Shown here: piece after piece, positions 53,670 to 64,000 of the stretch | Layout: each line of letters opens with the position of its first letter | How positions within the stretch are numbered: the first letter of the stretch is position 1 | NCBI GenBank assembly: GCA_017506865.1 | Contig: JAFCMP010000090.1 | Location: forward strand, 310,001-374,000 | DNA: 64,000 nucleotides | Direction of reading: 5' to 3' | Origin: Tribonema minus | Lineage: Eukaryota > Sar > Xanthophyceae > Tribonematales > Tribonemataceae | Made by a program: the position numbers and the translations under genes | Notes under the pieces: model-generated | The model's database searches: none | Told to the model about the DNA's origin: nothing | Seen by the model: the letters and a program-made list of their open reading frames with translations, nothing else

Positions 53670-54805
53670 GGTGTGGCGTGCAAGCTTTGCATGCTACATC
53701 CAAGAGTGAGAACAAGGCGACACACCTACAACATGGCATTTCCACAGCCACAAGTGGAATATTATAAATTATAGAAGTATCAAACATTTTTTTCACTCCG
53801 GATCTTGATTTGTATCCCAGGTTTCAAAAACGTGGACTTGAACTTTGATCCCAATTGTGAGCATCTGCCAACTGGGTATTTCCTCCACAATAAATTTTCA
53901 AAAGGGCTCAGGTGCTCATGGAAATTCAACCAACTTCAACACTGGTGCCTTCATCTCATTACCTCAACCTCATGCTGAAATGCACAAGCAAACGCTGGCA
54001 CGGTTAAGCAGACTTGGTCATGAAGTGGTTCTATGTTTTCCCACTTCCGGTCCTTTTTTTTTAATTCAAACCTCCATGAAATTCCTGGCAAGGAGCGGTC
54101 TCCACATGGTACCAGATGCTAGCTGCCTATAGCATGGCAAGGTTATGGCAACCCTAAAGGCTAACATATGAGACAGGTCTGCGAGCCTCTGCTTTGGAGT
54201 GGGGCACATGCCTGTCGCGAGTACCTCTGCTGCAGAGTCAGCGTGTTATGTACTGACTTTTGTCATTGTGGCAGCATGCTCCGTGCATCAGCAGCAACTT
54301 GGCCAATGGTCGTGGTCCAAACAGCAAGCATATTAATAGATACAAACGCCTAGCACTATTATAAGTACTTGAACGTATCAGTTTCTTTTATTTTCAGAGC
54401 CACCTTGTTGAAACATCCCTTTGGCAGGTTTACCATCTAGGACTCGTTGAATGCCAACATCCAGCACTTGGTGGTCGCATAATTTCCACCCACATTCTTC
54501 TGCCTGCACTGTCCTGCCAGAGTACACGTTGTCTCTTTCTTGTGCCTGACTTGTATTCCGATACTTCATGTTGCACTTTGCATCTTCAGCTGCAGCTGGC
54601 GCTCCCAAGAAGAACACACGCCGTGGCCAGGGTGCCCGTGCAAACAGGCGCGCCAGACAGGAGGTCTAATTGCAACCTCTTTACTGGCGAAGGCGTCGGA
54701 CCTAGAGCGCCACATATCCTGAGAGTGTTCCGGTATGCTGTTGCGTGGACAAGTTGTTCTAAGTGTACATGAGAGCTAGCGGCATGGCGTGGAGAGGGGG
54801 GTGAT

Positions 54806-55164
54806 CAGGGCTAGCGTCTAAACTAAACTCTTGCGCCAAACACGTTGCGCCAGTTGCGCCAGCTGCCGGCTCAAGTGACTCGTGGCGCAACTGGCGATAC
54901 TCGCAAGTTTACTCACAAGTATTACTCATTACTCGCGAGTTTACTCGCGAGTCTTGCCTAGGGTTAGTGTTTTAACTAGGGTTAGTCATGACGTAACCCT
55001 AACCCTAACCCTTCTGTAAGCTTATGGGCCTTAATAGTGACTGTAGAAGCACTAGAAGCCTTAACAAGAGTCGCGCCAGTTCCGCCATGGCTAAACTAGT
55101 TTAGCCAGGGCTCGAAACCCAAAGTCAGTTGCGCCAAGGCCGTCTGAGTTTAAACGCTAGCCTG
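54806..55164. mobile_element. Short non-autonomous hAT-like DNA transposon (MITE)
   Basis: The 359-bp element starts CAGGGCTAGCGTCTAAACT and ends with the near-complement AGTTTAAACGCTAGCCTG. It is flanked by an exact 8-bp direct repeat GGGGTGAT (54798-54805 and 55165-55172). Terminal repeats beginning CAGGG with an 8-bp target duplication are the hallmark of hAT elements. The interior holds GCGCCAGTTGCGCC repeats, short palindromes and a telomere-like tract, and no transposase. It sits inside the left arm of the foldback and is therefore younger than it. Confidence 0.85.
54958..55015. repeat. Telomere-like palindrome inside the hAT-like element
   Basis: TAGGGTTAGTGTTTTAACTA and AGGGTTAG face AACCCTAACCCTAACCC, giving an inverted pair of telomere-like tracts. 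Confidence 0.8.
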
Positions 55165-55924
55165 GGGGTGATGCTGGGAGGGAGGGGAGGGGGGGGGGGT
55201 GCACTGTTACAGTGTGTAGTGACTTGTGATGCAATCAAGCAAACGATGCATTGACTCAATCAAGCAAACGCCCCCCCCCCCTCCCCTCCCTCCCAGCATC
55301 ACCCCCCTCTCCACGCCATGCCGCTACTCTCATGTACACCTGGAACAACTGGTCACACGCAACATGCATTACATAACACTCTCGGGTACATTGTCGCACT
55401 ACGTCTGACGGCCTTCGCCAATAAACAGGTTGCAATTAAACCTCCCGTCTGGCGCGGTTGTTTGCACGGGTACCACAACTCTGCAAGAACTCGCTTGAGG
55501 TTATGAAGATGGCACACACGCGCATGTACACAGCAAAAGTGCGCAACAGCAGTAACTACTGCTGCTGTCAAAACAGTGTTGAACACACCTCCAATTGGCA
55601 GAAAGTTGGGCATGTTTTGTGTCAGGCGCTAGCTTAGGGCGTTAAAGCGCAGGTGGTCGAGGAGCTTGCGACCGGACTTGCTCATGCACCTTGTGGAAAA
55701 GTCTCTGAATGGGCAGCGAAGACCACTTCTACACGACATCGCCAGATTGTATCTTCCCCCACTACACCCTCATCCATCTGTAACCCTTTGGGCTCCGCCA
55801 TGTGTGTCATCAGTGGCTCATCACATGCACACCGCGTAGTCCAATCATAGCATGGTGAACCATGTGGTTTGAACCATGTTCGTACCGGACGGTACATGTT
55901 GACCGCTAGCAGCATTGAGGGCTG

Positions 55925-57395
55925 AATCAGATGTCTGCGAAGGGGAATCGGGGGCGGGGGGGCGGGCGGGGGGGTGGGGGGGGTAGTCGGAAGGGCAAGG
56001 AAGCCATGAGATTCCACACACAGAGATGCAGAGCGCATCGGTTTGTAAATGGATACTTGTGCTGCAGCTGCTTGAGTGTGGATGCCATCAGTGACACCCG
56101 CACTGTTGCGACATAAATAACATCTGCAATTGCTTTCTCTATTTTGTCCTGATGCACGAGGAGTTGAGAGTGCTACAGCCTTACTGAGTGCCTGGACAAT
56201 CATGTACTTCTATACATGTTGATTGCACTTGCAGTGTCCATGTGATTACCTACTCACCTGTCATCACAACTTCTTTGTATAGCATTGCATCAACTCGTGG
56301 CTACCGTTGTAGAACAAGCTGGAGAGCTGTCGACAATATGTTCATGCCGGAGAGCACAGCTAGCCATGCACTGTGACAATGATGAGCATCCTAACATGAA
56401 AACGCATTGCATGCAGTGTGCACATGTGCTTATGGCTTGCGTCATGCACAGCAGCTTCACCTACATAGCTGGCGACGTCAAGGAAATACAAGGCTATCTC
56501 CGCGTTACATGTGAGCATTAATGGCACGCCTGTGCATACATGCATTCTGCCCATACATACACCTTGAAGTACTACAGGATTGAAATTTCAGGCAGTCTAT
56601 AGTCTTCAACTTGCCTGAGTATAAATATTGGGCACAACCATGTATGCACAGATGTGTACTACGAGCACATGGGTTTATCCACATCAAGTACACCCCTAAC
56701 ACCCCACTGCACCTGCGTGCAACTATTCGCAGCACGCTTGCCTGTAGAAAGTCTGCTCGTCGATTCCACGATCAGGCGGCTTGGATTCAGCTGGGCAACA
56801 TTGTAGAGCGTCCCTCCACAGTGACTTCTCAAGAGTTGGTGAAGCCTCTGGGTGCAGCCTGTGTAGATGGAAGGCATGAGCATGGTTGAAACTTTACCAG
56901 AAAGCATCTCAGCCAACAGTAGTACTGCACATGGAAGGCATGCGCATGGTCGAAGCCTTTATCAGATGGCACCTGAGCCAACAACAGTGTTTTGTGGTTG
57001 CTATAACTATAGCGCAGCAAGCATGGGGCGCAGGCTGGGGGTTATGCTCAAGGCCTAAAGCCAGGCTAGGGTCTGCGATATAATATACTTCAATGTACTT
57101 TTTTTAGCCCTGTTGTTGGGTTCATGATGTGCTGCCCGACTGTCTGATTTTCCACAGGAGTTTGATGCATGGATTTTGAGCCCCCCTGAGCTGATGTAGT
57201 GCACCACATCAGCCATGAGGACGAATGGAAATGCTATACTACGATGTACTCTGGGAATTGCACTGATGCAGAAGATGTCCAACCTATAGTCATGCAAGCC
57301 CTGCCCTAACCCAAAGCTAGCCCTAACTGCAAGCCCTAACCCTACCTCCAGCTGCTGCTGCAACTAGGGGTAGCGTTAGCCGTGCTGCTACGTTG
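55925..57395 (+). repeat. Tandem repeat family S, unit A
   Basis: Collinear with units B and C: G-rich start, CTTGTGCTGC-GCTGCTTGAGTGT, CTCGTGGCTACCG, TGCCGG-GAGCAC, GTGTACTACGAGCACATGG, ACCCCTAACACCC, GCAC(A/G)CTTGCCTGTAGAAA, then a telomere-like tract at 57300-57350. The A-to-B period, measured at the GTACTACGAGCACATGG block, is about 1.94 kb. No conserved open frame is seen. Confidence 0.85.
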
Positions 57396-59325
57396 AGGTG
57401 GCAGCGCTCACCTCTCACCCTGCTCAACAACTGCGACAACATTTGCAATGAACCTTCTTCGTAGGTTCAAAGCACAACGTGACAGATGTTGCATACTGCG
57501 CAAGCACTGAGCTGCATTCCCTGTGAATGTCCTTGCTACAACGTCCAGCATATGGTTTTGCTTGCCATTTATGCGCATGCAAAGGAATGGCTGAGCGTGT
57601 CAGAGCTCAACATAGCCTCTACTGAGAAGTGCACTCTGTCAGTCAAAGCACTGGATCAAGTGCTGTAATGATCGTTAAGCAGGTGAGCCTACAATTCAAC
57701 ATGTACTGCGGAGGCGCATGACATGATGCCTGAGGTATGCCAGAAAGCACATGGACTCACACACATTATGGCGCTCCTTCTGCTTTGACACCATGCTGCG
57801 AAAACAATGCTCACTCACCTCAGTGGTGCAGCGGCATTCGCGTGCATGAGAAGATGAGAAGCTTGAAGCAGAGCCTGTCGTTCGCCTTCAGAGGGACCTG
57901 GATGGGTGGATTGCGGGTGGGGGATGGGGAGGGGGAAGGGGGGTGGAGGAAGGGGGAAGCAAGCCGTGAGATACCAAACATCTCACGGCAGATGCAGAAG
58001 GTGTTGGTATGTAAAAGAATACTTGTGCTGCTGCTGCTTGAGTGTGAATGACACCTGCACTGTTATATCTGCGTCTGCGCGCTTTAGTTCTACCTGAAGC
58101 ACCTGAAGTCACGTGCGCTGAAGTGTCTGGACGTTCATGTACTTTGAAATACACACAGCAATTGAAGTTTCAGTGTCCATGTGACTTATCACCTGTTAGC
58201 ACAAGTTTGCATAGTAACGCCTTAGCTCGTGGCTACCGAACTAAATCAGGCTAACAAGCTATCGACCATAAGCTCATGCCGGCGAGCACTGCTAGCCATG
58301 CACCGTGACGGTGATGATGATCATCCTACCATGCACCACGCATCACATGCAGTGTGCTCATGATGCGCGTCATGCACAGCAGTTTCACCTACACCGCTGA
58401 CAACGTCAAGGGGATGCAAGGCTAGTTATGCATTCAGCTCCGCGTTACATGTCAGCTTTAATGGCACGCCTGTGCATACACGCATTGTGCCCCTACCTAC
58501 ACCTTCAATTACTGTAGTATTGAGAGTCCAGGCAGTCTATCGTCTTCAAGTTGCCTGAGTATGAATATTGGGCACAACCATGTATGCACAGATGTGTACT
58601 ACGAGCACATGGTTTCATCCACATCAAGTGCAAGCACCCCTAACACCCACTGCACCTACATGCAATTATTCGCTGCACGCTTGCCTGTAGAAACTGTGGC
58701 TGTCGGCTGTCTGCTTGTCGAATTTTGTGGCCAGGCGGCTTTGGATTCAGCTGGACAACGTTGTACAGCGTCCCTCTGCAGTCGCTGCTTGCTGCTTGTG
58801 GAACCTCTGGGTGCAGCCTGCGCAGATGGAAGGCATGAGCATAATTGAAACTTCACCAGATAGCACCTGAGCCAACCAATAGTACTATGTGACTGTGAGC
58901 ACAGCAAGCTTGCCTGCAGCTGTGGACGACGCTGGCAGAATATGCTTTGAGCCTCAAGCCAGGCTAGGGCCTGCCCTATCATGTACTTCAAGAAATATGT
59001 CCATTAGCCCTGTTGATGCTTTCATGATGTGCTGCCCGACTGCCTAATGTACGTGATCCTATGTGTTCCATGTATAATATTCGTGCCCCCCTATAGGTGA
59101 TTTAGTGCACCACATCAGCCATTAAGGCGCATAGACACGCCATACTACAATGTACTCTGGGAATCGCACTGATGTTGACATGAGGTCTGAGCTATAGTCA
59201 TGCAAGCCCTGCCCTAACCCTAAGGTAACCCTAACTCCAAGCCCTAACCCTACCTCCAACTGCTGTTGCAACTAGGGGTAGGGTTAGCCGTGCTGCTGCC
59301 TTGAGGTTTGTCAGTGCCCACGTTC
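57396..59325 (+). repeat. Tandem repeat family S, unit B
   Basis: It matches unit A from the spacer (GTCAGTCAAAGCACTGGATC) through the G-rich block at 57905-57955 and the later blocks, ending in a telomere-like tract at 59208-59285 (CCCTAACCCTAAGGTAACCC...). Confidence 0.85.
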
Positions 59326-61010
59326 AACCTTGCACCATGACCCTCAACAACAGTGAAGATATGTGCAATCGACTGTGGTTCACTCTGTCCGTCAAAGCAC
59401 TGGATCTGGTGCTGTACTGCCGATTTAGACACGAGCCTACTCAAAGGTACCAGATGCGCACAATATTAACCCTGAGGAACCGTAAATGCCCGAGTGAACG
59501 CCTTCCCCTGTACAGGCCCATAACGCCCATGGGCGTGCTTGCCAGGGCAAAGTGGGCAACGACGCCCCCCCCCCCCCCCCCCTGTAAACGCCCCCTGGCA
59601 ACCATAATCGCTGCAGGTTGACACGGGGCCTCGCAAAAAACAGCCCCGATAAACGATAAGCCGAACTTGAACTCATTATCGTTCTGAGTGCTTCTCTACT
59701 GCCGACGGATGGTCACACAGGCAACAAAACTCGCTTGACTAGAGCTGTCGTAGCTGCAGCAGCTTCGCCAGCAAGCACCGCCATTATCAGAGATGTCCGC
59801 TGTCGCCACTCACAACTGTGCTCGCACCTTGTGACGCCCCCTCCGGGCCCTAGTAAACCCCCCCTCCCTCTTGTAAACGCCCCCTCTTGAAGCTAGCAAT
59901 AGAAAAAGGAGCAGCTAAGCCCCCCCTCCCCCTTGTACAGGCCCCTCCCCTGTGTAAACGCCCATGGGCTTGCTGTGCAAAGGTCCAGATCCGCTCGCCC
60001 AGGGGGGCGTTTACTCGGGCATTTACGGTTCGCCCGGAAGCAAGTGAACTCACACACATTATGGCCCGCCTGCTGCAAAAACACCAGACACTTTGCGAAA
60101 ACAATGCTCACTCACCTCAACATTGCAGCGGCATTTGCGTGCAGCGAAGATGATAAGCTTCCAAAGCCTGCCATTCGCCTTCAGAGGGAACCTGAATGGG
60201 GTGGGGTGGAGTGGGGGTGGGGGATGGGGAGGGGGGTGGAGGGGGGGGGCAAGCCGTGAGGTACCAAACATCTCACGGCAGACGCAGAAGGCGTTGGTAT
60301 GTAAATGAATACTTGTGCTGCTGCTGCTTGAGTATGAATGACACCTGCACTGTTATGTCTGCATCTGCTTGTTTTCGTTCTATCTGAAGCACGTAGAGAG
60401 TCAAGCACACTGAAGTGTCTGGATGTGCATGTACTTTGATGTACTTCAAAGTATACATATCGATTGAAGTTGCAGTGTCGATGTGACTGATCACCTATCA
60501 TCACAACTTTGCTGTATCGCAACGCCTTAGCCCGTGGCTACCGTACTCAATCAGGCTAACAAGCTATCGACCATAAGCTCATGCCGGCGAGCACTGCTAG
60601 CCATGCACCGTGACGGTGATGATGATCATCCTACCATGCACCACGCATCACATGCAGTGTGCTCATGATTCGCGTCATGCACAGCAGTTTCACCTACACC
60701 GCTGACAACGTCAATGGAATGCAAGGCTAGTTATGCAGTCAGCTTCGCGTTACATGTGAGCTTTAATGGCACGCCTGTGCATACACGCATTGTGCCCATA
60801 CCTACATCTTGAAGTACTGTATATTAGGAGTTCAGGCATTATATTGGACATTCTAAGAATAAATATTGGGCACAACCATGCATGCACAGTTGTGTACTAC
60901 GAGCACATGGTTTCATCCACATCAATTGCAAGCACCCCTAACACCCACTGCACCAGTGTGCTACATTTCGCAGCATGCTTGCCTGTGGATAGCATGCTCC
61001 TGCAGTCACA
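59326..61010 (+). repeat. Tandem repeat family S, unit C (truncated, with insertion)
   Basis: The spacer (GTCCGTCAAAGCACTGGATC) is interrupted by the TIR element at 59474-60034. The match to units A and B then resumes at CTCACACACATTATGGC and runs to about 61010. The telomere-like end is missing. Confidence 0.85.
59474..60034. mobile_element. Short DNA element with 26-bp terminal inverted repeats
   Basis: The ends are GAACCGTAAATGCCCGAGTG + AACGCC and, in reverse complement, GAACCGTAAATGCCCGAGTA + AACGCC, so 25 of 26 bases match. The interior is rich in CCCCCC tracts and TGTAAACGCCCCC motifs and has no transposase frame. Unit B lacks the insert at the same place (CCTGAG then GTATGCCAGAAAGC), giving a related empty site. 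No clear target duplication is seen and the superfamily is unknown. Confidence 0.8.
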
Positions 61011-64000
61011 TCCGCAGCTAAAAAGTCCCTTTTTGAAGCTCGTGGAGCAACCTGGAAAACGAAAAAAATAGGAAAAGGATCATGTTCGAGGTTGTGCAAT
61101 ATGACAGTTCACGACAACATTGACGTTGACTCATGCGGACTCCAGTGTGGCGAAAGGCAATGGACTGTCGCCACCTCAGTCGGCGAACACGTACAGCAAG
61201 CGCCGCACACCATGACTCTGCTGAGATTGACCAGATCCAGTCAAGCCACGTGAAAGCCTGAGTCACCACAGCAACAGCTGAAAGGCAGAACACAGCTCAA
61301 CACAAGCAAGCAGAAAGCTGCTGCACTGCACTGGACAAAGAGCCCCGTACTTCACACATGGCAAGTACCGCAACAAGAGTAAAAAGCACCGGGCGCTAGC
61401 GCTAAGGATTTGTGACACTTAGCACAGGTGCTCTCTACTGGACCCCTTGGCATGCACACTGCAGATTGACCACACTACATTGTGCAGGTGCACCAGAGCA
61501 GGACGCAACAGGCTCGACATCATGGTCTTCACGAAGTGAATATATACCAAGTGTCTCGATGTGGTAAAGTGCACAACACGTACCTCAATCTATCTCCAAA
61601 TTGGAGTGCACCATGACAACGCTGCGTCCCGCCTGCCTGGCCACGCCTTCTCCAGAGAGCCTGCATTCTGGGCGCACTCCCGCCTCCGCTGGACAGCGCG
61701 ATCACGATCACCCCGGTGCTAGAGCGTAAGAGGCACCAGCAGAAACGCAGAATCCAGCTGCTCATGCTCTCCAAAGAGTAGCAGCAGCGTTATCTATCCA
61801 CCTCTCCATCGTTGCAATGAGGCACGCCTCAAGCTGCCTTCCAGCCATGGAGTGCCACGGTTACGACTGCAAGTGGTTTGGTCTGGGTGTGCGCTGAAGT
61901 GGCTGGCTTTGATTTGAGGGCCTGCTTTCAGCCCAGAGAGAGGGTGCTCTCTCTCTCTCCACTCTCGCGTTCACTTTCTACAGTTAGAGAGTTGTTGGGA
62001 TGCGAGTGCGCGAACGAGTTTCATTCGCAAGTCAGACTCATCCGATTGACTCTCAGGACGCCGGCTGAATACAACTTGATCAGGCAAACGCTAAAGAACA
62101 AATCAAACAGCAGAGAAACCTCAGTCAGAACAGGATGCAAAAGATTTGACGTTTTGAGCGTTGGACACTTGCAACACTGAATGCTGGCACCAGGGATTCC
62201 CCTAGTGTTGTGTGTGTTCGTTTACCGTCTGCAGTGTCTCCAGCGCCGATCGATGCTGTGAAAGCACCAGCATTGGCAGGTTCATGTGCTAGCGTTATGA
62301 TGCATGTATGTGCAGCCGTACAGTCCGTACAGTACCATCGATAAAGAGCATCGCATGGCTTTTGCTGCTGCGCCTGTTGAGTCGGTAACGAAACCTCAGC
62401 GCCGCATGCCGCTCTTTGATGCGGCGAACAGTAGGCGGGCTGGCACCACCGTCAGAATGGTGTGCAGTGAATGCATGGCACACAGGTCCGGCTGCTGATG
62501 CTTGTGCCACAGTGCTCTAAGAGTCGAAGCCTCACTTTTGCCGAGAGTGAAGCTCTCTGCCACCATTACAGCTGATCCGCCGCCATCTGTGCTGCGCCGG
62601 CAATCAGACACAGATCAGCTGCATCGATGATGCCGCTGCTGCCAGTGAGCTGCTGTGATGTCCAGATCGGGTGCGTAATCCAAAGCTGCGAGAATGCATG
62701 CGGCGCAGCCAGCAGCAAAGGCTGCGTTTGTCGCAGCTGCCGTGCGCCTGGCCAGGCCAAATGCTACGCGCAAGATGCACGCGCCATGACTGGGAGCTAC
62801 AGTGGTCGGCAGCGGCGGCACTGGCGCTGGTGCTGTGACTGAGTCTGCGCATGCCGTCTGCACCCAAGTCCTGGCCTACAGGCTCAATTCAGCGTTTGTG
62901 CCTCTTGTCACCACGAGCGCATTAGCGTTGAGCGTTGCTGAGTGAGACGTGCACCGCACTCGCTTCGGCCGCTGCGTGCGGCCGCATCGGTCGCTGCGCA
63001 CTGCCACCTGCGGTGACCGCGTGCTTCAGGCTCAGCCGCCGAAGCCGCTCAGTCACCTGCTTCCTCGCTGCTGTATGAGGGCAGCATGTTCACCAAACAC
63101 GCCAACGACCGATGCTGCGGCGGATGCAAGCTGTCGGCAGTAACAGATGTCATGACGGCAGCGCTCAGCCATCCGCTGCCTCCGCCGCGCGTTGCCGCGA
63201 TGACCGCCACGGCACGGACGCCGTGCGTCTCAGGTCGCTGCCGCCCAAGGCGACGGGTGCGCTGGTCGGCTGCGGCGGCGGCGGCTGTGGCGCTGCCGTG
63301 TTTGTTGCTGCCGCCGCAGGGGCGCTTCTGTCGTTGCCAGGTCTGCGCGTGCAGAGTCGAGAGCGATGATCAGTCTCGTGCCGCGTTGTGCTTCTATGCG
63401 CAGAAACACGGGCCGAATGCTACACAGCGGCTCAACACAGGCACTTGCTGAGCTGAAAAACAAGAACACGCACTGCTGCAGTCGCAGGCAGCCGTGCCAT
63501 CACAGACTGAACTGTGTGCAAACTGCAGATGTGTTGGTGGGAGGAGGATAATGAATGAGCATACGGACAGGTGCGTACTCTTGGCGGCAGTCAAGTTGTT
63601 GAAACCAGTCAAGTCATGCAATGCAGGAATCTTAAATTGTCATGCGATGCAGGAATCTGAAATTGTCATGCGATGCAGGAATCTGAAACGTGTAGCTAGT
63701 GCCAACATGCGAGCGACTGGAAGCACAAACTGCCGTATCGACACGGAACACACTCAATGGGCCGCGGTGCTTGGATAAGCCAGTACCAGAGCCATCGCCT
63801 CTTCCCCCTGCGCTGCTGCGAGCGTGTGCTTGTGCGCCAATGGACATCAACCAACGAGCCACGAGCAGCATATACACGGAATACTTCAGAGCATGCAAAC
63901 ACCACTGCACGCAGCAGCAAGCATCCGCCGCGGTACTTGTGTGCTGCACGCAAGCCCTGCCCGCTCCGCAAAACAGGCGCCCGGCGCTGCTCTCCGCTGG
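61011..64000. other. No gene recognised; GC-rich island near 62900-63450
   Basis: After unit C the sequence is of moderate GC. A GC-rich stretch at about 62900-63450 is open on both strands (for example an ATG frame at 63086-63451), with G/C-ending codons like the real exons to the left. No domain, start or splice pair could be settled. It could hold exons of a gene continuing past the window. Confidence 0.4.
63614..63691. repeat. 26-bp unit, three tandem copies
   Basis: TCATGC(A/G)ATGCAGGAATCT followed by (T/G)AAATTG or similar is repeated at 63614, 63640 and 63666 with one or two changes per copy. Confidence 0.95.

Larger units (their letters stand above)
54600..55500. repeat. Foldback structure with arms of about 200 bp, interrupted by a hAT-like insertion
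   Basis: The left arm 54600-54805, resumed at 55173-55200, and the right arm 55270-55500 are reverse complements. Shared blocks include CCCGTGCAAACA, GCGCCAGAC-GGAGGT, TTGCAACCT, GGCGAAGG-CGTC, GAGAGTGTT, GTACATGAGAG and AGCGGCATGGCGTGGAGAGG. The inner ends (GGTGATGCTGGGAGGGAGGG and complement) flank a loop at about 55201-55269. The left arm encodes the Lys/Arg-rich tail noted at 52464. Confidence 0.85.

Noticed and set aside
1-64000. CRISPR array, bacterial operon or phage content
   Set aside because: Introns, organelle-targeted eukaryotic proteins and TTAGGG tracts show this is nuclear DNA; no spaced palindromic repeats were seen.

Overview
This is nuclear DNA of a eukaryote, most likely a unicellular alga. 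Coding exons are GC-rich with strong G/C third positions. They are split by long GT-AG introns (and two apparent GC-AG introns) that carry poly-C tracts, short tandem duplications and TTAGGG/CCCTAA telomere-like tracts. The lineage cannot be fixed from sequence alone. A Rubisco-LSMT-type SET methyltransferase, a secreted class 3 lipase, ALKBH7 and Misato together suit an alga with TTAGGG telomeres, but that is inference. All gene models below were joined by hand from splice sites, phase and protein-family alignment in memory; no search was run.

The gene-bearing part is about 1-42 kb. In order: a possible edge exon with a CxxC motif (minus); a SET/LSMT-type methyltransferase (minus, 8 exons, 1092-7593); a mitochondrial carrier of the folate/NAD/pyrimidine-nucleotide group (plus, 8 exons, 7766-12529); an intronless PX-like protein (plus, 14342-15052); a partial coiled-coil gene (plus, 15763-17203); an armadillo-like plus coiled-coil protein (plus, 17245-23370); an unrecognised helical protein (plus, 5 exons, 23652-27386); ALKBH7 (minus, 3 exons, 28570-30507); Misato/DML1 (plus, 3 exons, 30676-34189); and a secreted class 3 lipase (plus, 5 exons, 37798-42016). 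Two pairs are divergent with about 170 bp between start codons: SET/carrier and ALKBH7/Misato. The second pair joins two genes whose animal homologues both work at mitochondria.

From 42 kb to the end I find no convincing host gene. This part holds diverged duplications, two long inverted-repeat (foldback) structures, a short hAT-type element with 8-bp target duplication sitting inside one foldback arm, a second short element with 26-bp terminal inverted repeats, and a roughly 1.9-kb tandem repeat in three copies, two of which carry telomere-like tracts.

The most striking pattern is local tandem duplication across splice junctions. In the SET, carrier, armadillo and lipase genes, and perhaps the edge gene, the acceptor plus the first codons of an exon (or its last codons plus the donor) occurs again one to three times in the adjacent intron. 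The splice signal is often kept in the copy. This could supply decoy or alternative splice sites and is the best candidate here for something not already described.
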